A stretch of DNA of 41,382 nucleotides from UBA3496 sp964558115 (GTDB lineage: Bacteria; UBA8248). The position numbers and the translations under genes are program-made. The stretch is taken from the NCBI GenBank assembly GCA_964558115.1, contig CAZLCI010000013.1, positions 1-41,382 of the forward strand, written 5' to 3'. The notes under the pieces were generated by a model. The model was given only the letters and a program-made list of their open reading frames with translations. It was not told where the DNA came from and ran no database searches. Below are positions 17,459 through 25,074 of the stretch, one piece after another (position 1 is the stretch's first letter; each line of letters begins with the position of its first letter).

Positions 17459-18124
17459 CTAGTCGTTATTCTCCATAAAAACATTTTTGTAAATTATAGC
17501 AGCAAGAATACTGCCGACTATTGGTCCAATCCAATATACAAGGTGGTTCATACCATCAAATCCACCGCCAGCTAGTGCAGGTCCAAATGTTCTAGCTGGA
17601 TTCATTGATGCTCCAGTTAATGGTCCTCCAATTAAAATATCAGCTGCAACTGTTAAGCCAATGCCTAAACCACCAATATCTGGTCTCCTTTTGTCTACAG
17701 CTGTGCCCCATATTGATATTACTAAGAAAAAAGTCAGAATTATTTCGATTAAAATTGCTGTACCAAAACTTATACCGGTTGCAACAGTAGGGGTCCCCAA
17801 CTTTGCTTTCATCCAGACATCTGGACTAAAGATCATTGTCAAAACATAGCCAGCTAATGTTGCCCCTACCAGTTGGGCAATAATATAAAAAACACCTATT
17901 TTAGCTTCTTGTTTACCAGTCACTATGAATCCAATTGTAACTGCGGGATTAAAATGTCCTCCACTAACTGGACCGAGTGCAGAAATCATAACTGATAAAA
18001 TGAGGCCGTGAGCTAAAGCAACAGTAAGTAATCCGTTTCCACCGATGATAGCTCCTGCACCGACAAAACATAAAGCAAAAGTCCCAATTACTTCGGCGAG
18101 AAGCATTCCTCCCGTTTTGTTCAT
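17459..18124 (-). CDS. Aquaporin (MIP family) with a TIP-like selectivity filter
   Basis: 221-residue channel with six helices and two NPA half-helices (NPA at 59-61 in SGGHFNPAV, and 175-177 in SMNPARTFGPAL). By alignment to E. coli AqpZ (F43, H174, T183, R189), the aromatic/arginine filter here is His39, Ile163, Ala172 and Arg178. This H-I-A-R set is that of plant tonoplast intrinsic proteins rather than of strict water channels (F-H-T-R) or glycerol facilitators, so passage of urea, ammonia or other small solutes as well as water is plausible. Single-gene unit ending in the shared terminator; ATG start with AAGGAG upstream. Substrate is inference. Confidence 0.9.
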   Translation of the reverse strand: MNKTGGMLLAEVIGTFALCFVGAGAIIGGNGLLTVALAHGLILSVMISALGPVSGGHFNPAVTIGFIVTGKQEAKIGVFYIIAQLVGATLAGYVLTMIFSPDVWMKAKLGTPTVATGISFGTAILIEIILTFFLVISIWGTAVDKRRPDIGGLGIGLTVAADILIGGPLTGASMNPARTFGPALAGGGFDGMNHLVYWIGPIVGSILAAIIYKNVFMENND

Positions 18125-18274
18125 TTTACGAACTCCTTATTTCTTAGGCGGTTAATTTTTTAGAATTTGATTTAGGGCAGAAAACCTTGTGGCGAACTAA
18201 CTATAGTAAATAAACATTTTTAATAGAAAAAAGATTAATAAGCAATATGTTTTCGATTCATAACCATTTTGAAT

Positions 18275-19228
18275 TTAATAAACCAAATTTTGTTTCACTC
18301 CTTTAAAGAATTGTTCTACATTTTTCACGGTTAATTCCAAACCTGATTTAGTTACCTCAGGTGTTATTCCAGCATTATGTGGGGATAAAACAACATTTTT
18401 CAACTCACTAAAATCATTCGGAATAGTTAGAGGTTCATTTCCAAAAACATCTAATCCTGCAGAAGAAATTCTTTGATTTCTAAGTGCTTCTACTAAGTCT
18501 TTCTCATTTATGATAGGTCCTCTTGCAGTATTTACGATTATGACATTTTTTTTCATTTTTTCTATAGTCTCTTTATTAATGAAGTTTAAGGTTTCGGGTG
18601 ATTGTCTAATGTGTAATGAAATTACGTCTGAACTGTCATATAGTTCACTTAATTCAACAAGTTTGATTCCTACTTTTTCGGAAAATTCCCTATCAGGATT
18701 GAAAGTCCATGCTATTACATTCATTCCGATTCCTTTTGCGAGGATAGCTGTTTGTTTTCCAATTGCACCTAATCCAATGATTCCTATTGTTTTACCATGT
18801 AATTGAATCATTTCTCCTCGGGGCCAATCTCCTGAACGGATCGCATTGTCATTCTCGTTAATTTTACGTGCAGCAGATAACATAAGAGTGATTGCATGTT
18901 CTGCAACGGAAATTGCAGCAACTCCAGGTGTATTCGTTATAGTTACCCCTTTTTGTTTTGCAGCATTTAAGTCTACATGATCTGTTCCAGTGCCCCATAT
19001 AGAAATAATTTTAAGATTATTAATCTTTTCAAAAAAAGTTTTATCGAATTTGCAAAAGGCTCGAATATTTACAATTGCATCAGCATCTTGAACTCTTTCT
19101 ATAAGTTGATCGTCATTTTCTGGTTTTGAACAAAAAATCTTAGTTTCTCCAATTTCATTTAATTTTTCTTCTATATCGGTGCCAGAGACAACAGACGGAA
19201 AATCGTCAGGGACTACAATTGAATTCAT
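18275..19228 (-). CDS. D-2-hydroxyacid dehydrogenase (SerA/LdhA-like family)
   Basis: NAD(P)-dependent dehydrogenase of about 317 residues, the short form without the ACT regulatory domain of full-length phosphoglycerate dehydrogenase. Seen: the Rossmann motif GLGAIG (about 150-155), the substrate arginine in TARGP (about 234), the catalytic glutamate in GNEPL (about 263) and the catalytic histidine in LSPHNAG (about 282). The ATG at 19228 has AGGAG eight bases upstream; a TTG directly before it is also in frame. It could act on phosphoglycerate, glyoxylate/hydroxypyruvate or another 2-oxoacid; no neighbour fixes the substrate. Confidence 0.88.
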   Translation of the reverse strand: MNSIVVPDDFPSVVSGTDIEEKLNEIGETKIFCSKPENDDQLIERVQDADAIVNIRAFCKFDKTFFEKINNLKIISIWGTGTDHVDLNAAKQKGVTITNTPGVAAISVAEHAITLMLSAARKINENDNAIRSGDWPRGEMIQLHGKTIGIIGLGAIGKQTAILAKGIGMNVIAWTFNPDREFSEKVGIKLVELSELYDSSDVISLHIRQSPETLNFINKETIEKMKKNVIIVNTARGPIINEKDLVEALRNQRISSAGLDVFGNEPLTIPNDFSELKNVVLSPHNAGITPEVTKSGLELTVKNVEQFFKGVKQNLVY

Positions 19229-19347
19229 CAAAATATCTCCTGCAAAAATGGGAAAATTCGATCATATATCTAGGCTATTTTTTTAGTCAAAACTATTATA
19301 TATTTTTTTCATAAAAATTTACTTTTTTTACTATCTTGGATTAAAAA

Positions 19348-20472
19348 ATTAATAAGAAAATATGTATTAGTGTAATTAATCGAGAAAATGAACCAGAAGG
19401 ATTAATTTTATCGAGTATACTTTACGAAAGACTCGTAGATAAGGGATTTTCACCCACTATTATATCTTTAGGAAACTTTTCTAAGACAACTGAACGAATA
19501 GATAGTGAAGGAAAACGTATAATTCTTTTGCCTTGGAATTTTTTGAAAGCCATATTTTTCAATAAGTCTAATAAAAATTATGATTTTTTGTCGGAATTTG
19601 ATTTTGGGATAGCTGTTGGAAGATGGTTTGAAAGTGCAGTTCTTTTATATGAGTCCTCCATACCTTTTTCCATATGGGTTTCTAATTCTATTTCAGATAA
19701 CAGGAAAGCATTTATTGAAGATTCTTATTACTCTTCAAAGGTTGGAAATTTGATGTATAAAAGAAATCTCAAATATGAAAGAAAAATTCTTGAGGCATCG
19801 AAATGGATATGGGTAACTAGTAAATTTTCAGAGAAAAACATATTGAATTATTATAATGATTTCAAGGAAAAGGTTAGGATGCTAAGAGTACCCTATGTTG
19901 AGAAAAAAAATGAATTTCTGCCTGATGATAGTAAGTCTACAAGAAATATACTTTTTTTGGGAAATCCAGAATTGTCAGTTTTAGATTTTATCGGATTTCT
20001 TCGAGTTTTTAAAAATATAAAATCAGCTGCGGGTACTGAAGATATTTTTTTGCAAGTTTTGGGTGATAAGCCGAAGAGTATTTTCTTTCGTTTTGCTTTA
20101 AAAGGAATGCAGATTGAAAAAGATATTTTTTTTAATGAAACTAATGATATCGAAAGAGTTTTTCAACATTCTTGGGTTTATGTTGAATCCTCTAATTTTG
20201 ATCTGGTCGGAATAGGACTATTGAAAGCAGTTACTTATGGGATCCCAGTTTTGTCGTGTTTCGGTTCAATTTCTGATGAAGTGATTACTGATGGAGAAAA
20301 TGGATTAGTCATTCAGCAAGGAGATTACGAATCACTTAATAGAGCTTTAGCTCAGTTAATCTTTAATGACAAGGTCAGAGAAGATTGTCGAATTTCTGCA
20401 TATAAATCATTGCTAGAAAACTTTACTCAGAAATCTTTTGATGCGGAATTAGAACTGTTAAAAAGTTCATAA
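19348..20472 (+). CDS. GT-B glycosyltransferase, likely with a non-AUG/GUG/UUG start
   Basis: Glycosyltransferase of the GT1/GT4 type. The C-domain has NPELSVLDFIGFLRVF and the donor-site region GIGLLKAVTYGIP with DGENGLVI. The first standard start in frame is TTG at 19528, but the frame is open back to 19345 and the extra codons read as a normal GT-B N-terminal strand and helix (KKICISVINRENEPEG, then SSILYERLVDKGF). I therefore place the start at the ATT at 19348, about seven bases after TTGGA; ATA at 19360 is an alternative. An in-frame TTG at 19336 is followed two codons later by TAA. The gene may use a rare initiator, as infC does, or may have lost its start. Function is unknown; it lies apart from the LPS cluster. 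Confidence 0.65.
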   Translation: MNKKICISVINRENEPEGLILSSILYERLVDKGFSPTIISLGNFSKTTERIDSEGKRIILLPWNFLKAIFFNKSNKNYDFLSEFDFGIAVGRWFESAVLLYESSIPFSIWVSNSISDNRKAFIEDSYYSSKVGNLMYKRNLKYERKILEASKWIWVTSKFSEKNILNYYNDFKEKVRMLRVPYVEKKNEFLPDDSKSTRNILFLGNPELSVLDFIGFLRVFKNIKSAAGTEDIFLQVLGDKPKSIFFRFALKGMQIEKDIFFNETNDIERVFQHSWVYVESSNFDLVGIGLLKAVTYGIPVLSCFGSISDEVITDGENGLVIQQGDYESLNRALAQLIFNDKVREDCRISAYKSLLENFTQKSFDAELELLKSS

Positions 20473-20495
20473 TTAATTTAATGGAGGAAAAATAC

Positions 20496-20873
20496 ATGGA
20501 AAAAGCAATACCTTTTTTGCCTATTAATACTGATGAGATTGAATGGCAGGATGGAGAGGAAATTCTAGGACTTCCAGAAGGGCTTAAAGTTAAAATTATT
20601 GCAGAGGCAGAGGACGAAGTATCAGAGCGTGTTGATAAATTTGTTAAATTTCCTGCTGGATACGTTGAACCAAGACATACACATGATTATTTTCATTCTA
20701 CTCTTGTTTTAGAAGGTGAAATGCACGTTGATGGAAAAATTCTTAAACCTGGTGATTATGTTTATGGCGGTGGCGATGTTCCGCACGGTCCATACCATTA
20801 TCCAAAAGGTTGTATGGTATATTCTGCCGGCAGAGGAAAAAAACTAAGTCAGATACATAATAGAGCAAATTAA
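20496..20873 (+). CDS. Cupin-domain protein
   Basis: Small single-domain cupin (125 residues). Cupin motif 1 appears as PRHTHDYFHSTLVLEGEM, with two histidines and a later glutamate as metal ligands, and motif 2 as PGDYVYGGGDVPHGPY, with the final histidine. The ATG at 20481 is in frame, but it overlaps the GGAGG that forms the ribosome site of the ATG at 20496, which I take as the start. Many such proteins are metal-dependent isomerases, dioxygenases or ligand sensors; nothing here identifies a reaction. It is 23 bases after the glycosyltransferase and may be cotranscribed. It converges on tonB. Confidence 0.8.
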   Translation: MEKAIPFLPINTDEIEWQDGEEILGLPEGLKVKIIAEAEDEVSERVDKFVKFPAGYVEPRHTHDYFHSTLVLEGEMHVDGKILKPGDYVYGGGDVPHGPYHYPKGCMVYSAGRGKKLSQIHNRAN

Positions 20874-20884
20874 TTGATTTATTT

Positions 20885-21778
20885 TTAGTTTTCTATTCTC
20901 CATCTGACTGAAATTTTCAGAGGGTCTTTTAAGTAAGGGAAAGGCGTAGCGGTAGATACAGCTTCTAGTGATGCTTTATCAAGAAAAATGTTCCCTGAAG
21001 ATTTTCTTATGGAGATCTTTTGAAGATTTCCATCTGGCATTATTTTAAATACTACTTTTGTAACGCCTTGTATTCCGTTTCTGATTGCAATAGGAGGGTA
21101 TAGGTATATCTGTTTTTGTTGTATCTTCTGAGAAATTTCTCTTTTGATTGCATCTATAGACGATTCACTTCTTTTTTTTACAATAATAATCCCTGTTTTT
21201 TCTTTAGCCTTAAAAACTCTTACTTTTTTGTTTTGTTTTGTTTTTTTCTTGATTTTTATTTGTTTGACAATTTTCTTTAAGTTTCTCTTTTTATCTATTC
21301 TTTTTACATTCTTCTTAAAGGTATTTGTAGTTTTTAGACTCAAGGATTTATTTTTGACTATTTTGGGCAATTCTGATTTTTTAAATCTTTGATTTTCCAT
21401 CTTTGAGATAGGAACAGATATTTTCTTAATCTTGTTCTTTTGAAGGAATTCTTTAACTTCAATATTTCGTTTTTTTCTTATATTAGATTTTCTAGATGTT
21501 ATTTTTTTCTGAGAAGGTTTTTTAACAAATTTCGATTTTTTTATACCTTTATGAATCTTCTTTGAAGGAAGTTCTTTTTTTTTCTTAGGCAATAAATTTT
21601 TATTAGCGATTCTATTGATTTTTAGGGTCAAAACGTTCTTCGTCCCTTTATTATAGTTCATCGAGAGGTTTGAGAATGAGACAAAAAATAAAAGATGAAT
21701 AAAAACAGAAATGCAAATAAATATGAAATTCTTAGCTACTCTGTTTTTTGTTTGTGTTTTCTTCATTGGATGTCTCAT
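20885..21778 (-). CDS. tonB: TonB protein with lysine-rich linker
   Basis: Energy-transducing periplasm-spanning protein expected to drive the BtuB-like receptor of the same operon. The N-terminus has one membrane anchor (about residues 17-37). Residues about 55-205 are extremely rich in lysine and arginine, with few prolines, where classical TonB has Pro-Glu/Pro-Lys repeats. The C-terminal domain (about 215-297) is typical: YPPIAIRNGIQG, VVFKIMPDG, RKSSGN, LDKASLEAV, PFP. The start ATG overlaps the EcfT stop by one base (TAATG), so it is the last gene of the B12 operon. A second start at residue 5 is possible. No exbB or exbD is in the window, so these must be elsewhere. Confidence 0.87.
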   Translation of the reverse strand: MRHPMKKTQTKNRVAKNFIFICISVFIHLLFFVSFSNLSMNYNKGTKNVLTLKINRIANKNLLPKKKKELPSKKIHKGIKKSKFVKKPSQKKITSRKSNIRKKRNIEVKEFLQKNKIKKISVPISKMENQRFKKSELPKIVKNKSLSLKTTNTFKKNVKRIDKKRNLKKIVKQIKIKKKTKQNKKVRVFKAKEKTGIIIVKKRSESSIDAIKREISQKIQQKQIYLYPPIAIRNGIQGVTKVVFKIMPDGNLQKISIRKSSGNIFLDKASLEAVSTATPFPYLKDPLKISVRWRIEN

Positions 21779-22641
21779 TATAAATATTTTGAAGTTATAC
21801 GATAAAAAAATTCAAAAGAAGAAAAAGAGAATAGTTTATTTGTATGTAAAATTAATAGTATTTTTGAACAGATGATCAATCCAGTAATTGTACAAAGGGA
21901 AATAATCAATCTTTTTTCTCTTCTTCCCATTTTTAAAAGTTCAATATTTGTTTGTTTGACATTTGGGTTATAGGCTCGACTAAGCATCGAAAAAGTTATT
22001 GTCTCTGATCTTCTGATTGAGGCAGCTATGACAGGTTTTGATAATTTGAAAAGTGTCATGAATATATTTAAGCCACATTTGCCGAAGACTCTGAGACCTC
22101 TCATTCTTTGTGCCCTGAGAGCAGTCATAAATTCTTCTAGTGTTAAAGGAATAAATCTGAAAACTGTGGCTACAGTGAAAGAAAGATGAGTAGGTATTCT
22201 AAAAGAGTTTAGTCCTCTTATTAATGTAGTTGGATCAACACATAGACTAACTGCGAATCCTGCACTTATTGTTGCGATAAAGCGTAGTGATTGAAAAGCA
22301 CCGTAAATTAGTCCCTCTAAGTAGAAAACTATTCCTCCAGTAAAGTTGCCAAGTATTGGAGTCTCTTTTGAAAGGATAGTAAATAAAATTGTTTTTTTTG
22401 AAGATGGATAAAATAATGCCTGAGAAAAAATTATACCCCAAACAGAACTTATTACTAAAATTGAGAAGAAAAATATCTGTTTCCTTGTCGGATTTGAAAA
22501 TAAAAACCATAAAAAACTACTCAAAGAAAGTATTGCCAAAGAAATAAGACTGTCTAGAGTTATAGAAAGAATTGAAATAATTAACAGTAAAATTATTTCA
22601 AATTTTGGATTTTTAAAATATTCTTCACGTGTTTTTTTCAA
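21778..22641 (-). CDS. ecfT: ECF transporter transmembrane coupling protein (EcfT/CbiQ family)
   Basis: Integral membrane scaffold that couples ATP hydrolysis by EcfA/A' to the S component. 287 residues, with hydrophobic segments concentrated at about 15-75 and 110-140 and one near the C-terminus (about 245-265). The family's two ATPase-coupling motifs are visible: ALRAQRMRG near residues 170-178 (AxRxRG type) and a second in the SRAYNP region near 225. It overlaps the ATPase gene by four bases (ATGA) and the tonB gene by one. Operon position after the ATPases and S component makes it part of a dedicated (group I) ECF system. Confidence 0.88.
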   Translation of the reverse strand: MKKTREEYFKNPKFEIILLLIISILSITLDSLISLAILSLSSFLWFLFSNPTRKQIFFFSILVISSVWGIIFSQALFYPSSKKTILFTILSKETPILGNFTGGIVFYLEGLIYGAFQSLRFIATISAGFAVSLCVDPTTLIRGLNSFRIPTHLSFTVATVFRFIPLTLEEFMTALRAQRMRGLRVFGKCGLNIFMTLFKLSKPVIAASIRRSETITFSMLSRAYNPNVKQTNIELLKMGRREKRLIISLCTITGLIICSKILLILHTNKLFSFSSFEFFYRITSKYL

Positions 22642-24335
22642 CTTTTTTGTAGTCCCCTAATAAATATTTCTAAAGTTCTTGGAATTATTTCATACCCTGA
22701 ACTTTTGCTCACAAAAGCATGAGGTGGAGGTTCTATATATCTTTTATTTAGATATGCACTAGAAATAATGGCATCTGAATTTCCTTGCATAATAATCTTG
22801 CCATTTTCTAGAATAATTGTTCTATCTGCGTATTTAAGCGCAGATTCTGTATCATGAGTACATAGAATGATTGACCTGTTGCTATTTTTCTTTTGTGCCC
22901 ATTTTTTTAATTGGTCCATAATTATAGTTCTTATTCCTCTATTCATTCCTCCTGTAGGTTCGTCGAGAATCAAAACCTGATTCTCACATGAATAAAGAGA
23001 TGCAATCGCAAGACGAAGTCTTTCACCTCTGCTAATTGAAAAAGGATTCTTGAATTGAAGTGTAGAAAGTTTAAAAAAATCTAAACTTTCTTGAAGCAAT
23101 TCATTAATTTTAGATTTTTTGAATTTTAAGTTTTTAGGACCGAATTCAATTTCTTTTTCAACAGTGTCTAAACTCAACATCAGATCAGGATTCTGGAATA
23201 AATATCCAATTTTTCCCACAAGAGAGAGGAGAGTTGACTTCTTTTCATCAAACCAAATGATTTCTCCTTGTTTAGGATGAAGAATACCTGATAGAAGATT
23301 AAGTAAAGTCGTTTTTCCAGTTCCATTTGATCCCATGATTGCAAGAATTTCACCTTCAAAAAGATCAAAAGTAATATCTGAAAAAATGTCAGATTTATTT
23401 TTTTCGTAGGAGTAACATATATTCTTTACAGATAGTATTTTTTTTCTTTTTTCATTTTTTCGTTCTGTTTTTTGCGGAGACAAATCTTTTTTGTTTTTAA
23501 AATATTTAGATTGTTGTAAGAAATCTTCTTCATTTCTAATGTTATGAAGATCGATTTTCTTTGTAATTTCTATCCATGCAGGAATCTCTAGATTCAGTTG
23601 ATTCAAAGTCTCATAAGCGTCAGAAAACTCTTTTTTTCTGTAATCTCCCACAATTGAACCTTTATCCATAATTATCAGCCTATTTGTGATAGGCATAATT
23701 CTATTGTTTCTATGTTCTGCAAAAATGATAGTTGGGTTATAAGTAGTTTTAATTTCAGTGATAGACTTAATGAAATTCTTTACTCCTTCGTAATCTAATT
23801 GTGATGTTGGCTCATCAAGCAATAAAATTTCTGGTTTCATTGAAAGTATACTTGCTAAGGCAATTTTTTGTTTTTCTCCTCCAGAAAGACTGCTGCAGTT
23901 GTTAAATTCTAATTTTTTTGTTTTTGTTATTTCTAACGCAAAATCAATCCTATTTAAGATTTCATTTTTTTTTAATCCTAAATTTCGAGGGCCAAAGGCT
24001 AATTCTTCTCTTACATTTGAGCAAATTAATTGATTTTCACAGTCCTGAAATAGAAATCCTATTGTTTGTGATATCTTTTCAAAAGAATATTTTGAGATTT
24101 TTTTTTCTAAGATAGATAGTTCTCCTTCAGAAGCACCTCCAGTTTCTCTTGGAGTAAAACCACAAATAGATTTCAAAAGAGTTGATTTGCCACATCCAGT
24201 TGAACCAGTAATGAGGATAGTTTCACCTCGTTGAATTTTAAGATTTATATTTTTTATGGACTCATTTTTAGTATCAGGATATGTGAATGAAAAGTTCTTC
24301 ATAGATATCATATTTGAAAGAGGCTCTTTTTTCAT
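22638..24335 (-). CDS. Fused ECF transporter ATPase (EcfA-EcfA')
   Basis: 565-residue protein with two ABC ATPase domains in one chain. Domain 1: Walker A GSTGCGKST at 44-52, signature SSLSGGEKQ near 155, Walker B ILLLDEPT near 178. Domain 2: Walker A GSNGTGKTT near 333, signature ISRGERLRL near 440, Walker B VLILDEPTGG near 463. The second signature has Arg where Gly is usual (SRGE for SGGE), suggesting functional asymmetry of the two sites. The linker (about 270-310) is lysine-rich. Fused EcfA pairs are known in ECF systems such as YkoD-type. It overlaps the S-component gene by four bases upstream and EcfT by four downstream. Confidence 0.93.
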   Translation of the reverse strand: MKKEPLSNMISMKNFSFTYPDTKNESIKNINLKIQRGETILITGSTGCGKSTLLKSICGFTPRETGGASEGELSILEKKISKYSFEKISQTIGFLFQDCENQLICSNVREELAFGPRNLGLKKNEILNRIDFALEITKTKKLEFNNCSSLSGGEKQKIALASILSMKPEILLLDEPTSQLDYEGVKNFIKSITEIKTTYNPTIIFAEHRNNRIMPITNRLIIMDKGSIVGDYRKKEFSDAYETLNQLNLEIPAWIEITKKIDLHNIRNEEDFLQQSKYFKNKKDLSPQKTERKNEKRKKILSVKNICYSYEKNKSDIFSDITFDLFEGEILAIMGSNGTGKTTLLNLLSGILHPKQGEIIWFDEKKSTLLSLVGKIGYLFQNPDLMLSLDTVEKEIEFGPKNLKFKKSKINELLQESLDFFKLSTLQFKNPFSISRGERLRLAIASLYSCENQVLILDEPTGGMNRGIRTIIMDQLKKWAQKKNSNRSIILCTHDTESALKYADRTIILENGKIIMQGNSDAIISSAYLNKRYIEPPPHAFVSKSSGYEIIPRTLEIFIRGLQKS

Positions 24336-25009
24336 GTTTGAACCTCTCTTAGTGATTGGTGGAGTTTAAACCCTAGTAAAACACCTAAGAACGTACAAAT
24401 CACGCAAGTAACCATTATATAGCTAAAAATATACCAATGTGCGTAAACTAAACGATAGAAAAACATATAAAGTTCAAAATTGACCAGAGTTACTAGAGAA
24501 TTTCCTGTTATTAAAACAAAAGCGGTTAGAAAAATGGATGAGTAGTTTTGCTCTTTTGTAATCATCGAGGCTTTATTCTGTTTTTTTATATTTGTAATTC
24601 CTGCTTTTGATAATAGAAACTCATAGACGAGAATTTCTAATGCTAGTGAAAGGAAAGGAACAATTGCAAATGAATAGATAGTAAACGCGACAATAATTTT
24701 CCTGATGATTATTAGTAAAGACAAAGCACCTACATAAGGATATCTTTTAAGATAGATGACTACTATTGCGAAGAAGGGCAATTCTGTAAAAAAACTAGTT
24801 AGAAGAAATGAAAATGGGCCAAGAATTGCAACAGAAAGATTCCCAAAAAGTATATTTGGAATATTCACAAGAACAAAAATTACGGCAGAATAAACAGCTG
24901 CTCCACTAAATACTCTTAGTGGCAGTTTACTGAATAATCGAGAATAGTTAAAGAAAAAGAATATTAGAAAACCAGTAGTAATGATTATAGTGAGAACCGT
25001 TATTTTCAT
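24332..25009 (-). CDS. ECF transporter substrate-binding S component, probably for cobalamin
   Basis: 225-residue polytopic membrane protein with about six hydrophobic segments and short loops, located where an S component is expected: directly after the receptor and overlapping the ATPase gene by four bases. I do not recognise a specific family signature (such as BioY, ThiT or RibU). The cobalamin riboswitch at the head of the operon and the BtuB-like receptor argue that it binds cobalamin or a corrinoid precursor. Known B12 S components (CbrT, BtuM) set a precedent for ECF-type B12 uptake. A heme or cobinamide ligand is less likely but not excluded. Confidence 0.75.
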   Translation of the reverse strand: MKITVLTIIITTGFLIFFFFNYSRLFSKLPLRVFSGAAVYSAVIFVLVNIPNILFGNLSVAILGPFSFLLTSFFTELPFFAIVVIYLKRYPYVGALSLLIIIRKIIVAFTIYSFAIVPFLSLALEILVYEFLLSKAGITNIKKQNKASMITKEQNYSSIFLTAFVLITGNSLVTLVNFELYMFFYRLVYAHWYIFSYIMVTCVICTFLGVLLGFKLHQSLREVQT

Positions 25010-25074
25010 TTTTTATCCTATAAGGATATACGTTGATTTTCTATTTCTCCAATAATCTTGTTTCTGTTTTTTAT

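Noticed and set aside
21150..21640. Lysine-rich stretch of TonB as a frameshift artefact
   Set aside because: The frame is uninterrupted from a typical N-terminal anchor into a canonical TonB C-terminal domain, so the linker is genuine.
20885..25009. ECF system as a heme, thiamine or cobalt importer
   Set aside because: The cobalamin riboswitch and the BtuB-like receptor at the head of the same operon favour B12. A cobalt role would not need an outer-membrane TonB receptor of this kind, though heme cannot be formally excluded.
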